From positions 3,376,001 through 3,440,000 of the forward strand of contig NZ_CP092334.1 of the NCBI RefSeq assembly GCF_018595685.2: 64,000 nucleotides of DNA. The letters run 5' to 3'. The notes below the pieces were generated by a model. The model had not been told where the DNA came from, made no database searches, and saw only the letters and a program-made list of their open reading frames with translations. Each line of letters starts with the position of its first letter. Positions within the stretch are counted from its first letter, which is position 1. The stretch comes from Flavihumibacter rivuli. Its GTDB lineage: Bacteria > Bacteroidota > Bacteroidia > Chitinophagales > Chitinophagaceae. Below are positions 42,528 through 52,290 of the stretch, one piece after another. The position numbers and the translations under genes are program-made.

Positions 42528-43331
42528 TTAATCTTTGTAGGAATAATGAAGGGTATCCCTTGATATGGGGTTGTTTTGGAAGTAGATGGTTTCCCTTCTT
42601 TGGGTGCGCCTGTTGTTGTCGTGTTCATATTCGAAAACATGGCGCTGCAGCAAATCACCAGCGGCGCTATAGGTGCGCATCTCGAGTGGCTCATTGCGGA
42701 AGGTGGAACCATTCCAGTCCAGGATCAAAGGTAGCTGGAAATTCAGGTCGGGATGAAGGAGGTCGAAGGCTGAAAGGTGATTGGGTTGATCAGCATAAGG
42801 CCCAAACTCGATCCGCCCGTAAGGTTTCCATTCGTCTTCCCAATGGGTCAGCAGGTGGATCCGGGCCAGGTTCCCATCGGGATCATAGCTGTACACATAT
42901 TTGTTTTCTTCCCGCCTCTGGTTGCCTTGATAGCTGTAATTGATGTGCTGCATCAGCTTGCCGCCTTCATAAAACAGTTCATCGTAGAACAGTTGCTCTC
43001 CGCCTTGATAGCTGGTCGTGATGGCCACTATGCCTGGCAGTCGTTCTTCCACCTGGTAGATGACGGTCCCGATCCTTACTTGGCGGACTTGTTGTGCTGT
43101 TCCATGATCATATTCATGCACCAGGAGCAGGTTGGAGAGCTTATCTAGTTGCTGCACATGGGCCAGTTGGCCTTCTTCATCATAGACCAACCGTTGCAGG
43201 GTTGAATTATTTTCAATTGCCTCGACCAACCTGGCGGGACCAGGTGCGGGGGGACGGCTGCCTGTTTTGTCACAGGCAACAGTGGTGAAGAGGATAAGGA
43301 AGAACAGGATAGGTTTACACAATTGTTGCAT
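42528..43331 (-). CDS. Putative lipoprotein with YD-repeat-like beta segments
   Basis: 267 residues from ATG 43331 (MQQLCKPILFFLILFTTVAC), a lipoprotein signal with the lipidated Cys at residue 20; the earlier ATG would add a segment with no purpose. The body has repeats such as QRLVYDEEGQLAHVQQLDKL, NKYVYSYDPDGNLARIHLLT and EMRTYSAAGDLLQRHVFEYE, the DUF4595/YD-type pattern of Bacteroidota surface lipoproteins. It is just upstream of the GrpB operon with a 6-bp gap, so may be cotranscribed. Confidence 0.75.
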   Translation of the reverse strand: MQQLCKPILFFLILFTTVACDKTGSRPPAPGPARLVEAIENNSTLQRLVYDEEGQLAHVQQLDKLSNLLLVHEYDHGTAQQVRQVRIGTVIYQVEERLPGIVAITTSYQGGEQLFYDELFYEGGKLMQHINYSYQGNQRREENKYVYSYDPDGNLARIHLLTHWEDEWKPYGRIEFGPYADQPNHLSAFDLLHPDLNFQLPLILDWNGSTFRNEPLEMRTYSAAGDLLQRHVFEYEHDNNRRTQRRETIYFQNNPISRDTLHYSYKD

Positions 43332-43398
43332 GTTCTGAATTTTAGCCAACAAAATTGCGCTGGTAAAAGCTACAGCCGAATTGATAAATATCAAGAAC

Positions 43399-43965
43399 TT
43401 ATTTGCTGTGCTTGCTGCGGAAGCGGCTCAGGGTTTCGGGGGTAATGCCCAGGTAGGAAGCGATATGTTTGCCTTCCACATAATTGAAGATGGAAGGTTT
43501 TTCTTCCAGCAGCTTAAGGTAGCGTTCTTCGGCATTGAGCTGGAGGTGTTCCAGGATCCGGTTCTCGGCGGAGAGCAGGCATTTGGCCGTGAATAGTTTT
43601 TCGATGCTGGTCCATCTTGGCAGCAGTTCCCTGATAGTGCTGAGGTCCTGCTTTAGCAGGGTATAGATCTGGCAATCGGTAACGGTTTCGATGGTCCATC
43701 GCGAGGCCGTTTCGAAATTGACGCCGGAAACATCGGAGATGAAGTTGCCGGCTGTGCCGATGAATTTCGTGATCTCTTTGTCCTTTGCGATAAAGTATTC
43801 CCGGGTAATACCTTCCTTGATAAAACCGATGCGGTCCACCGCTTTGCCTTCCCGCAGGAAGTAGCTGCTCCTGGGATAATCCAGGAGTTGGAAGAAGGGC
43901 AGTACAACTGCCAATTCTTCATTGGTGAGTCCGAAGTGGTTGAGGAGTGCGGTGGATATTTGCAT
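43399..43965 (-). CDS. Crp/Fnr-family transcriptional regulator
   Basis: 188 residues from ATG 43965 (MQISTALLNHFGLTNEELAV). The cyclic-nucleotide-binding-like barrel comprises SSYFLREGKAVDRIGFIKEG and NFISDVSGVNFETASRWTIE. The C-terminal helix-turn-helix is GKHIASYLGITPETLSRFRS, the 'YLGITPETLSR.R' form typical of Bacteroidota Crp-like proteins. The cAMP-contact residues of E. coli CRP are not conserved, so the ligand is uncertain. Such genes often sense redox or stress signals. Confidence 0.88.
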   Translation of the reverse strand: MQISTALLNHFGLTNEELAVVLPFFQLLDYPRSSYFLREGKAVDRIGFIKEGITREYFIAKDKEITKFIGTAGNFISDVSGVNFETASRWTIETVTDCQIYTLLKQDLSTIRELLPRWTSIEKLFTAKCLLSAENRILEHLQLNAEERYLKLLEEKPSIFNYVEGKHIASYLGITPETLSRFRSKHSK

Positions 43966-44010
43966 GTAGAAAGATAGAATCCTGGTGGAGTGCAAAGGTA
44001 AGAGGAAGAA

Positions 44011-44100
44011 GTAACGCAAAGTCCGCGAAGGTGACGCAGAGAACGCAAAGTGATTACAAGCTTTGCGTTCTTTGCGTGTTCTCTGCGTTCTTTGCGTTAT
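44011..44100. repeat. TTTGCGTT inverted repeat
   Basis: GTAACGCAAAGTCCGCGAAG ... GCTTTGCGTTCTTTGCGTG...TTTGCGTTA forms an imperfect 90-bp inverted repeat between the Crp-like gene and the amidohydrolase gene. The same motif recurs at 40.2, 40.6, 45.55 and 54.9 kb. It may act as a bidirectional terminator or as a mobile palindrome. Confidence 0.7.
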
Positions 44101-44106
44101 TAAAAA

Positions 44107-45435
44107 TTACTTCCCCAAAATATTCTTCACGATCACCCCATTCTTCATGATCACCACAAACTTATCAGCAGGCGATGCAATGAGTTTCAGGTCTTGCAAT
44201 GGATTGCCATCCACCAGCAACAGGTCCGCCATAGCGCCTTTTTCTACTACACCCAACTTGCCGGGATAGGGACTTCTCAAGCCCGACAGTTGCAGCAACT
44301 GCGCATTATCATGCGTGACCATCTTTAGTATCTCCGCATTCGTGAACCATTTCTGCAACCGGAGGATATAAGCATTCTGTTGTTCATTCAATTCAGGTTC
44401 GAAGAGGAAATCGGTTCCCCATGCCAGTTTCACCTTCAGCCGCTTGGCCATGGGCCAGACCTTCGACTGTCCTTCGATTACCGGCTTACGCTTCACCCTG
44501 CGCAGGGAATCCATATCAGGGGTATCTTCTACCAGGTTCTGCAGGCTCAGCCAGACCCTCTTCTGCGCCATCAATTGCAGGGTGGGTTCATCCAGTAATT
44601 GTCCATGCTCCACGCATTTCACACCGGCCTCGATCGCCCTTCTCACCGCCCTTGGCGTATAGGCATGGACGGTAACATAAGTGCCCCAGTCTTCCGCGGC
44701 CTCCACCGCAGCCTTCATCTCATCGAGGGTGTATTGCGTTACGTCAACGGGATCATAAGCAGAAGAAGTGCCGCCTCCGGCCATCAGTTTGATCTGGCTG
44801 GCACCGAAGCGCAGGTTCTCGCGGACAGCAGTCAGTACTTCGTCACGGCCATCGGCAATGAAGGTAGCGCCATAGGTCTCTGCCCTGGATGGGGTGCCGA
44901 AGAATCGCCTTGATTTTTCCGCAGGTGTCCTGAAATCGCCATGGCCTGCTGTCTGGCTCACCACTGCACCGGAAGGCCATACCCTTGGGCCTTTGACCTT
45001 ACCGGCATCAATAGCCGCTTTCAAGGGGAAGATAGGGCCGCCTACATCCCGCACACTGGTGAAGCCGCGTAGCAACATGCGTTCCGCGGAACTACCTACT
45101 TTTTGCATCAGCTGGCTTTCCGAAAAATCGGGCGACATCATTTCCTGCATGGTCAGTGCGCCAAAGGTCAGGTGGACATGCACATCGATCAATCCGGGCA
45201 TGAGGGTCTTGCCGGAACCATTGATGCGGATGGTGTTGGCGTCGATAGTGATGGGTGAGCGACTGATCTCCCTGATGATATTGTTGCTGACCAGGACATT
45301 CATGGGCTCGGATAAAAGCATAGACTTGCCATCGAATACCCTTACATTTTCAAATAATACCTGGTTGGACTCTTGTGACCTGGCAACTGAAAGACAGGTG
45401 AGGAAGGAGAGGCTGAGAAGGATGAGGCGTACCAT
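44107..45435 (-). CDS. Amidohydrolase (imidazolonepropionase-like), exported
   Basis: A 442-residue protein. Signal peptide MVRLILLSLSFLTCLSVARS. The metal site HxH is in PGLIDVHVHLTFG; later ligands are in VTVHAYTPRAVRRA (His) and VKCVEHGQLLDEP (His), with the catalytic Asp in KLAWGTDFLFEP. The end MADLLLVDGNPLQDLKLIAS is the usual C-terminal motif. The family covers dipeptidases (Xaa-Pro type), imidazolonepropionases and lactonases. As a secreted protein, a peptidase or detoxifying role is likely. Flanked by TTTGCG palindromes on both sides. Confidence 0.87.
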   Translation of the reverse strand: MVRLILLSLSFLTCLSVARSQESNQVLFENVRVFDGKSMLLSEPMNVLVSNNIIREISRSPITIDANTIRINGSGKTLMPGLIDVHVHLTFGALTMQEMMSPDFSESQLMQKVGSSAERMLLRGFTSVRDVGGPIFPLKAAIDAGKVKGPRVWPSGAVVSQTAGHGDFRTPAEKSRRFFGTPSRAETYGATFIADGRDEVLTAVRENLRFGASQIKLMAGGGTSSAYDPVDVTQYTLDEMKAAVEAAEDWGTYVTVHAYTPRAVRRAIEAGVKCVEHGQLLDEPTLQLMAQKRVWLSLQNLVEDTPDMDSLRRVKRKPVIEGQSKVWPMAKRLKVKLAWGTDFLFEPELNEQQNAYILRLQKWFTNAEILKMVTHDNAQLLQLSGLRSPYPGKLGVVEKGAMADLLLVDGNPLQDLKLIASPADKFVVIMKNGVIVKNILGK

Positions 45436-45551
45436 AAGCGGTATGGTTGGGGATAAGTTTGGTTGACCCTTTAAGTTAGGGTATTTTACATAGGGGATAA
45501 GGTTTGGTTGAAGGGGTGGTTGAAAAAATCATTGGTTACCATTATTGAGAA

Positions 45552-45635
45552 GAAGTAACGCAAAGTTCCCAAAGGACCGCAAAGGGTTTATTCCCTTTGC
45601 GGTCTCTGCGTGTTCTCTGCGGACTTTGCGTTACT
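45552..45635. repeat. TTTGCG inverted repeat downstream of MetAP
   Basis: AAGTAACGCAAAGTTCCCAA ... CGGACTTTGCGTTACT. The central stem GACCGCAAAGGG-TTTATT-CCCTTTGCGGTC is perfect. It probably forms a terminator-like hairpin for the MetAP gene. Confidence 0.75.
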
Positions 45636-45652
45636 AAAACTCCTCCTATTCC

Positions 45653-46417
45653 TTAATTAAAAATCCCATTACCCTCCGTCAACAACACCGGCGCGCCATC
45701 CGTGATGATGATGGTGTGCTCATGCTGCGCCATATAACCACCCTTATCACCCACCAGTGTCCATCCATCACTCAGGGTATCGGCATAGGAGGAAGCAGTA
45801 GAGATGAAGGTCTCGATCGCCACCACTGAATTCTTCCTGAATCTTCTCTTATCGAACTTGTTCCGGTAATTGAGCAGTTCATCGGGTTGCTCATGCAAGG
45901 CACGGCCAATACCGTGGCCGCCCAGGTTCTTGATCACTTTGTACCCTTTCTTTTTTGCTTCGGTTTCCATCAGTAGCCCGATGTCCGCGATCCTTACCCC
46001 GCCTTTGATCTGGCTGAGAGTGGTCCGCAGGATGGCCCTGGAAGCTTCCACCAGGTCACTGTGACCATGAAGGTCTGTGCCCAACACAAAAGATGCCCCA
46101 TTATCAGCCCAATAACCATTAAGCTCCGCCGATACATCAATATTGATGAGGTCGCCTTCCTGCAGGATGGTCTTGCTGGAAGGGATACCATGACAGAATT
46201 CCTTGTTCACGCTGATGCAACTCCAGCCCGGAAAGCCGTAAGCGAGGTTGGGTGCGGATCTTGCGCCCAGTTTCGTTAACAGGCTGCCGCCATAATCGTC
46301 CAATTCCTTGGTCGACATGCCCGGCGCGGCATAGCGCATCATCTCTTTCAGGGTGAACGCAACGGCTTCACTCACTTTTTGCATTCCCAGTAACTCTGCA
46401 GTGGTAGATATTGACAT
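45653..46417 (-). CDS. map: Methionine aminopeptidase, type I
   Basis: A 254-residue protein. All ligand residues are visible: His76 (FCHGIP), Asp94 (NIDVS), Asp105 (WADNGASF), His168 (GGHGIGRALHE), Glu202 (AIETFIS) and Glu233 (QHEHTI). It removes the initiator Met from new proteins in the cytoplasm. It lacks an N-terminal zinc-finger extension, as is normal for the short bacterial type I. This may be a second copy beside the essential one usually found in the ribosomal-protein cluster; its isolated location argues for that. Confidence 0.93.
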   Translation of the reverse strand: MSISTTAELLGMQKVSEAVAFTLKEMMRYAAPGMSTKELDDYGGSLLTKLGARSAPNLAYGFPGWSCISVNKEFCHGIPSSKTILQEGDLINIDVSAELNGYWADNGASFVLGTDLHGHSDLVEASRAILRTTLSQIKGGVRIADIGLLMETEAKKKGYKVIKNLGGHGIGRALHEQPDELLNYRNKFDKRRFRKNSVVAIETFISTASSYADTLSDGWTLVGDKGGYMAQHEHTIIITDGAPVLLTEGNGIFN

Positions 46418-46639
46418 GGATAAGTTTTAAACACCCAATAAGTTATGGTGGCCTTAGATTAATTGTGGACCCTGGAGTTCATGATCTCAAGGCTGTTTTC
46501 ATGATCAGCAAGGTGTAGAGGTTTACAGGGTGCAAAATTAGTTAATTAGGGCTTTTGTAATGGGTTTGCCTTTGTTATTGGAAAAATATTAAGAACTCTT
46601 GGGTATTAGCCACGAAGACTCGAAGACTCGAAGTTTTAA

Positions 46640-46862
46640 ACCCCATCAGGGTCTCCCGGAGGGGACCCTGATGAATAGTAGGAGAGAAATTCATCGGGAG
46701 TCCTTTGCACCACGCCTGCTGGCGTAATGAGATGTACTATCCCCCCAAACCCCCGTTGTGGCCTATGACCAACGGGTAGTTGGAAGATGAGCTTAGCTGG
46801 CGGATGTATAAATATTTCACCTTTTATACATCGGGGTCCCCTTCGGCCGCGCCCGCTGGGGT
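46640..46862. repeat. Composite palindrome element
   Basis: CATCAGGGTCTCCCGGAGGG at 46645, then a 190-bp core (GAATAGTAGGAGAG..., CCCGTTGTGG, GACCAACGGGTAGTTGGAAG, GGATGTATAAATATTTCACC, TTTTATACATC) and a closing half-palindrome GGGGTCCCCTTCGGCC. The core holds the inverted repeat GATGTATAAA/TTTATACATC and is also found at 40.3 kb (reversed) and four times at 51.2-52.3 kb. Confidence 0.8.
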
Positions 46863-46928
46863 TAAATTAGGGCTTTTGTACTGGTTTTGCCTTGGGTATT
46901 GGGTAAATATTAAGAACTATTGGGTATT

Positions 46929-47004
46929 GGCCACGAAGACTCGAAGGCACGAAGTTTCACTAAGGCGGCTTGATGTTCCTTTGAGTCTTAGTGTCTTCGT
47001 GGCC
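46929..47004. repeat. GGCCACGAAGAC inverted repeat
   Basis: GGCCACGAAGACTCGAAGGC ... GAGTCTTAGTGTCTTCGTGGCC is an imperfect 76-bp inverted repeat. Related sequences occur at 46608 (GCCACGAAGACTCGAAGACT) and at 62.8 and 62.97 kb (TTCGTGGCTTCGAGTC). No gene lies between 46418 and 47133. Confidence 0.7.
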
Positions 47005-47132
47005 CCATTAACAACCAAGCCATTCCTTACCCACCTGCTGTTTATCCTTTGATTTTCGTCGTTTGTATAAACTGGTTTCTGCCCCAGCCCGCAAAACCCA
47101 TTTTAGGGTATTTTAGCTGCATTTTCGAAAGG

Positions 47133-48206
47133 ATGTCATTTCAACCGCCTGCTTTCCAGTTCAACAAAACAGCCGCATACGTCAGGTATTGGGTGGCCTA
47201 TGTATTGCTGTTTGGCATCATCCAGGGTTTCCCAACGGGTGATATCGGCACGGCCTTGCTGAATGAGTTGATCAGCCTGCCGCCAAAACTGTTTTTCGTT
47301 ACCCTGGTGATGGAATGGCTCGTGAACAGGTACCTGTTGCAGCGCCGCTTCATTGCTTTTACACTTATTTATGTCTTCCTGATCACGGCTGCCGCTATCC
47401 TCCAGCGCTTGATCGATAACTACATTATCCTGGAATATGTCCTTGTCAACTGGAAGAAGGATGACCTCTTCCATATGCCTACCTTGCTGTACACGATCAT
47501 CAAGTTGCAGTTCGTGGTGACCGTTCCCCTGGCCTTCCTGCTCTTCTATTATTGGATGGAAGAAAAGAATACGGTCCAGCGCGTACAGGCAGAGAAAATG
47601 GAAGCGGAATTAAGGTTCCTCAAGAGCCAGTTCCACCCGCATTTTATTTTCAATGTCCTGAATAACCTTTATTCCAGCGTCTTGCAACAATCTCCCGATG
47701 CGCCGCGCATGATCATGAAGTTTGCTTCCCTGCTTCGCTATTCCCTCTATGAAAGCGAGCGCCCGTCCATTGCGCTGGAACAGGAATTGCAATACATCAG
47801 GGATTATATGGAACTCCAGTTATACCGGCTGGGCAATAGGGTGGAACTTAGTTTTCATGTGGAGGGCGATACCAGAAACATGAATATCATCCCTTTCATC
47901 CTGGTGCCTTTTGTGGAGAACAGTTTCAAGCATTTTGGCAGTACAGATCGATCGTTACCCTGGATCACGATCTATGTGGAAGTGAAGGATGGGGAGCTTA
48001 CCTTTAAGATCGAGAATTCGATGGGACAGAAAGTGCCTGAAAGCCAGCAATATGCTGAACCGGCGATGGGTCAGGGCCTGGGACTTGATAATGTGAGGCG
48101 GCGACTGGAGCTGGTCTATCCGCGGCAGCACAGCCTTAAGATCAATGCCGGTGAGGAGCGTTTCTTTGTTTGCCTGAAATTAAAGCCCGATCTGCATGAA
48201 TCCTAA
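47133..48206 (+). CDS. LytS-type sensor histidine kinase
   Basis: 357 residues from ATG 47133 (MSFQPPAFQFNKTAAYVRYW); the frame extends 28 codons upstream but that part is hydrophobic without pattern. Four transmembrane segments (about residues 14-140). The His_kinase domain has LRFLKSQFHPHFIFNVLNNL, with the phospho-acceptor His in the HPHF motif. The ATPase part has IIPFILVPFVENSFKHFG (N box) and GQGLGLDNVRRRLELVYP (G box). It phosphorylates the LytTR regulator whose gene overlaps by 11 bp. The signal is unknown; by location it may regulate the adjacent starch genes. Confidence 0.92.
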   Translation: MSFQPPAFQFNKTAAYVRYWVAYVLLFGIIQGFPTGDIGTALLNELISLPPKLFFVTLVMEWLVNRYLLQRRFIAFTLIYVFLITAAAILQRLIDNYIILEYVLVNWKKDDLFHMPTLLYTIIKLQFVVTVPLAFLLFYYWMEEKNTVQRVQAEKMEAELRFLKSQFHPHFIFNVLNNLYSSVLQQSPDAPRMIMKFASLLRYSLYESERPSIALEQELQYIRDYMELQLYRLGNRVELSFHVEGDTRNMNIIPFILVPFVENSFKHFGSTDRSLPWITIYVEVKDGELTFKIENSMGQKVPESQQYAEPAMGQGLGLDNVRRRLELVYPRQHSLKINAGEERFFVCLKLKPDLHES

Positions 48207-48915
48207 AGCAACATGCATCATCATAGAAGATGAACAACCGGCAGCGGAACTCCTTGAGTTGTATATCAGCCGGCTCGACCAGCTGGAACTGGTAGCGAGT
48301 TTTTCTACTGCCTCAGAAGCCTTGGCCTACCTGGCATCCGCAAAGGTTGACCTCATCATTAGCGATATTAACCTCCCCGGGTTTTCAGGTGTTAGTCTTA
48401 TCAGGTCATTGGCTGATCCGCCTGCTGTCATCTTTACTACGGCCTATCCGCAATATGCGGTGGATGGCTTCGACCTGGAGGCAGTCGATTACCTGTTGAA
48501 ACCCATCGCATTCGACCGCTTCCTTCGTGCCATCAACCGATTCTTCAGGACCCGTCAACCCGTGGAAGCCTCTCCTGAAACTTTGGCCGCAGCCGCAGGT
48601 AATCCTTTCATCTTCATCAAAAGCGAGAAGAAAATGGTGAAGGTCTTCCTCGATGATATTTTCTATTGCGAAGCGCAAAAGAATTACCTGCTGGTCAATA
48701 CGGCTAAAGGGCAGTTCCTGACTTATTCTTCCATTTCCGATATGGAAGAGCGGCTCCCGGCGACCAAATTCCTCCGGGTCCACCGGTCCTTTATCATTGC
48801 CCTGGATAAGATCGACAGCTATACGCCGTCTTATGTGGAGATCAACAAGACCAATATTCCTATCGGTCGCCATTATGCGCAAACGGCCAGCCAGGCCATC
48901 CAGCGTATGCGCTAA
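48196..48915 (+). CDS. LytTR-family response regulator
   Basis: A 239-residue protein. Receiver domain residues: acidic pair in IIEDEQPAAE, phospho-Asp in DLIISDINLPGFSG, Thr in VIFTTAYPQYAV, Lys in YLLKPI. The LytTR DNA-binding domain covers about 130-239 (DIFYCEAQKNYLLVNTAKGQ; FLRVHRSFIIALDKI). The start overlaps the kinase gene by 11 bp. The stop lies 2 bp from that of the convergent GH13 gene, so the two genes are tightly packed. Confidence 0.94.
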   Translation: MNPKATCIIIEDEQPAAELLELYISRLDQLELVASFSTASEALAYLASAKVDLIISDINLPGFSGVSLIRSLADPPAVIFTTAYPQYAVDGFDLEAVDYLLKPIAFDRFLRAINRFFRTRQPVEASPETLAAAAGNPFIFIKSEKKMVKVFLDDIFYCEAQKNYLLVNTAKGQFLTYSSISDMEERLPATKFLRVHRSFIIALDKIDSYTPSYVEINKTNIPIGRHYAQTASQAIQRMR

Positions 48916-48916
48916 C

Positions 48917-50776
48917 TTATCTTGATAGTTCAAGCACCCACATCTTCATGGCCGGTATTTCTGCCGCTTGGTCAAGTGCCAGTTTTTCATTGGTGATCAC
49001 ATTGGTCGCCTGTTGGAACCCATTCACCCTTTCCGTGTACTTGCGGAAATCGATCGCCTGTTTGTGCTCACTGGTATTCATGATGCACATAACGGTCTGG
49101 TTATCGTCATAGCGGAAGTAAGCATATACGCCGTTTTCGGGGACATAATGCATCATCTTTCCCTTCTTCAGCGCACTCGACCCGAGCCGGTACCTTCCCA
49201 GTTGTTGCACCAGTTGCTGCACCCTGCGCTCATCTGCATTGAGTCCTTCACCGGTAAAGGCATTCTTTTTATCACCTTCCCACCCGCCCGGGAAATCCTG
49301 GCGCAACCATCCATCGGGATTGTTCAGTCCCTTCATCAACACTTCAGAACCATAATACATCTGGGGAATGCCCCTGCAGGTGAGCAACCACTGGAAGGCG
49401 ATCTCATGCTTGCGGACATCCTCCTTTACTTCGGAGAAGAACCGGTTGTCGTCATGGCTGTCCAGCAGCAGCACATTGTTCATGGGGTTCTTGTACACCA
49501 TGTCCTGGCTCAGGGTATTGTAGAGTTTATACACGCCGCTCATCCAGCCCACCGGCTCCATCAGGGCGGGGATAATGCCGTTCTGCAGGCATTGGAAATC
49601 CAGGGTTCCCGGCATATTGCTTTTAAAAGGAAGGTCCAGGTTGTTTTGCGTATAGTAAGCCTGGTTGAGTACACCATTCACCTTTGATTCGCCGAACAAG
49701 GTGAGCCTGGGAAATTCCCTGAGCAATTGTTCATTGCAGGCATTGCTGAATACAGGGTCATTATAGGTATAGGTATCCACGCGGATGGCATCAACCCCAA
49801 ATTTTTCAACATACCAGATCAGGTGTTGGGTTAAGAATGTAGCCATAAAGGGGTTGGAGTGATTGAAGTCAGGCATTTCCTTAACAAACCAGCCATTCAC
49901 CATTTTCTTATGTTCGGAGGGAGCCGCATAGGGATCGAAAAGCGTTTGTTCCCTGCTGTTGGTTTGCGTGAAGGCGGGCCATTGGTGCAGCCAGTCCGGT
50001 GCCGGAGGATCCTGTGCCAGGAAATGATAGAGGCCCATATGGTTGTACACGGCATCCAGGATGAGCTTCATGTTGTGTTTGCGCAGGCTGTCGCCCAGCT
50101 TTAGGTATCCGGCTTCACCACCAAACCTGGGATCGATGGTGTAATGATCGGTGATGGCATAGCCATGTTCTGTACGGTTGGGCATATTGTTTTCCTGCAC
50201 CGGCAAGAGCCAGAGTGCGGTCACACCCAATGACCGGAAATAATCCAGGTGGTTGATGATGCCCTGGAAATCGCCGCCATGGCGATGGTAAATGGAGTCG
50301 CGGTTCAGCGACTGGTCGCGCATGCCCGGGATGCGGTCGTTGGCAGGGTCACCATTGGCAAACCGGTCGGTGATCAGCAGGCTGATGAAATCTTCAGAAC
50401 CCACCCCTCGCGCATAATCCTTTCCATTGCCACCCCTGCGGTTGTGGAGTGGCCATTGAATGGTGAGGGACTTGCCCTTACTATTCAGGGTAATGGGCAC
50501 ATTCCCTGCTTTGGCGCCTGGTTCAATTACCAGGTCGAGCAAAAGGTAATGGGGATTGGGCGTACGATGGAGTTTCTCCACTCGTACACCGGGGTACTGA
50601 AGGCTGACCTTTTGAATGTCGATGGATGCACCGGTATTCCGGATCATCAGTTGAACCCGGTTGGTGGTCATGCCCACCCACCAGTTGGTAGGATAGCAGG
50701 AAAAGGACTGAGCATGTGCTGGACTTAGAAAGCAGCACCATAGCAAAGCAATAGCAAGACTTGATAAGATTCGCAT
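48917..50776 (-). CDS. GH13 alpha-amylase/cyclomaltodextrinase (SusA-like), exported
   Basis: A 619-residue protein. Signal peptide ALLWCCFLSPAHAQ. The N-terminal beta-sandwich (YPTNWWVGMTTNRVQLMIRN) is the cyclomaltodextrinase N-domain. Catalytic barrel regions: LILDAVYNHMG (region I), FGVDAIRVDTYTY (nucleophile Asp in region II), LTLFGESKV (acid Glu in region III) and LLLDSHDDNRFF (Asp, region IV). The C-terminal domain ends in MKMWVLELSR. The enzyme cleaves alpha-1,4 glucans or cyclodextrins in the periplasm or at the surface. It is near GH97 at 52605, the second starch enzyme. Confidence 0.93.
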   Translation of the reverse strand: MRILSSLAIALLWCCFLSPAHAQSFSCYPTNWWVGMTTNRVQLMIRNTGASIDIQKVSLQYPGVRVEKLHRTPNPHYLLLDLVIEPGAKAGNVPITLNSKGKSLTIQWPLHNRRGGNGKDYARGVGSEDFISLLITDRFANGDPANDRIPGMRDQSLNRDSIYHRHGGDFQGIINHLDYFRSLGVTALWLLPVQENNMPNRTEHGYAITDHYTIDPRFGGEAGYLKLGDSLRKHNMKLILDAVYNHMGLYHFLAQDPPAPDWLHQWPAFTQTNSREQTLFDPYAAPSEHKKMVNGWFVKEMPDFNHSNPFMATFLTQHLIWYVEKFGVDAIRVDTYTYNDPVFSNACNEQLLREFPRLTLFGESKVNGVLNQAYYTQNNLDLPFKSNMPGTLDFQCLQNGIIPALMEPVGWMSGVYKLYNTLSQDMVYKNPMNNVLLLDSHDDNRFFSEVKEDVRKHEIAFQWLLTCRGIPQMYYGSEVLMKGLNNPDGWLRQDFPGGWEGDKKNAFTGEGLNADERRVQQLVQQLGRYRLGSSALKKGKMMHYVPENGVYAYFRYDDNQTVMCIMNTSEHKQAIDFRKYTERVNGFQQATNVITNEKLALDQAAEIPAMKMWVLELSR

Positions 50777-50941
50777 GGCAAAAAATTTTCAATGGGCAAC
50801 CAAGCTATAGGAAGAATATCACCTGGACCAAACCTTATACAGACAACAGGATTATAGGGATAAAATAAGCGGGAATCCTTCCGAACTACATTACAATAAT
50901 AGGCGAGGGGTGATCAGAGGAATAGTACAAACTATCATCTC

Positions 50942-52290
50942 ACTCCTGATGAATAGCAGGGTAGAAGGTCATCGGGGTCCTCTAGGACCGCGCCCGCTGA
51001 GGTTTGGGGTGTAAGTTTCTCACCTCATCAGGGTCTCCCGCAGGGGACCCTGATGAATAGCGGGGTAGAGGGTCATCGGGGTCCTCTAGGACCGCGCCCG
51101 CTGGGGTTTGGGGTGTAATTTTCTCACCTCAGCAGGGTCTCCCGCAGGGGACCCTGATGAATAGCGGGGTAGAGGGTCATCGGGGTCCTCTCGGACCGCG
51201 CCCGCTGAGGTTTGGGGTGTAAGTTTCTCACCTCAGCAGGGTCTCCCGCAGGGGACCCTGATGAATGGTAGGATGGAGATCAATCGGGGACTCTCGAAGA
51301 GAAGTCCTATGTGGTGATAATATGTAATAGCCCCCGTCGCCCCCGTTGTGTCTTATGACCAACGGGTAGTTGGAAGATTAGCTTAACTGTTGGATGCATA
51401 AATATTTCGCTTTTTATACATCGGGGTCCCCTTCGGGAGACCCCGCTGGGGTAAAAATAAATGTGGGTACACATTTTCACCTCAGCAGGGTCTCCCGCAG
51501 GGGACCCTGATGAATGGTAGGATGGAGATCAATCGGGGACTCTCGAAGAGAAATCCTATGTGGTGATAATATGTAATAGCCCCCGTCGCCCCCGTTGTGT
51601 CTTATGACCAACGGGTAGTTGAAAGATTAGCTTAGCTGTTGGATGCATAAATATTTCGCCTTTTATACATCGGGGTCCCCTTCGGGAGACCCCGCTGGGG
51701 TAAAAATAAATGTGGGTACACCTTTTCTCACCTCAGCAGGGTCTCCCGAAGGGGACCCTGATGAATAGCGGGGTAGAGGGTCATCGGGGGTCCTCTAGGA
51801 GAGACCCCGCTGAGGTTTGGGGTGTAAGTTTCTCACCTCAGCAGGGTCTCCCGTAGGGGACCCTGATGAATGGTAGGATGGAGATCCATCGCGGACTCTC
51901 GAAGAGAAATCCTATGTGGTGATAATATGTAATAGCCCCCGTTGTGTCTTATGACCAACGGGTAGTTGGAAGATTAGCTTAACTGTTGGATGCATAAATA
52001 TTTCGCCTTTTATACATCGGGGTCCCCTTCGGGAGACCCCGCTGGGGTAAAAATAAATGTGGGTACACATTTTCACCTCAGCAGGGTCTCCCGCAGGGGA
52101 CCCTGATGAATGTAGGATGGAGATCAATCGGGGACTCTCGAAGAGAAATCCTATGTGGTGATAATATGTAATAGCCCCCGTTGTGTCTTATGACCAACGG
52201 GTAGTTGGAAGATTAGCTTAACTGTTGGATGCATAAATATTTCGCCTTTTATACATCGGGGTCCCCTTCGGGAGACCCCGCTGGGGTTAG
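50942..52290. repeat. Field of palindromic repeats, about 1.35 kb
   Basis: Two tandem series. Series one has a 104-bp unit (GAATAGCGGGGTAGAGGGTC; starts near 50951, 51055, 51159). Series two has four copies of the composite element (start near 51263, 51511, 51867, 52108) with GATGCATAAATATTTCGCC/TTTTATACATC, linked by GGGGTAAAAATAAATGTGGG. Every boundary is a GGGTC/GACCC palindrome, at least 16 in all. It fills the gap between the GH13 gene and the GH97 promoter; no gene lies in 50777-52604. Confidence 0.88.

Noticed and set aside
50942..52290. Possible CRISPR array
   Set aside because: The repeats are palindromes in variable spacing and the intervening sequences are themselves repeated, not unique spacers; no cas gene is nearby.
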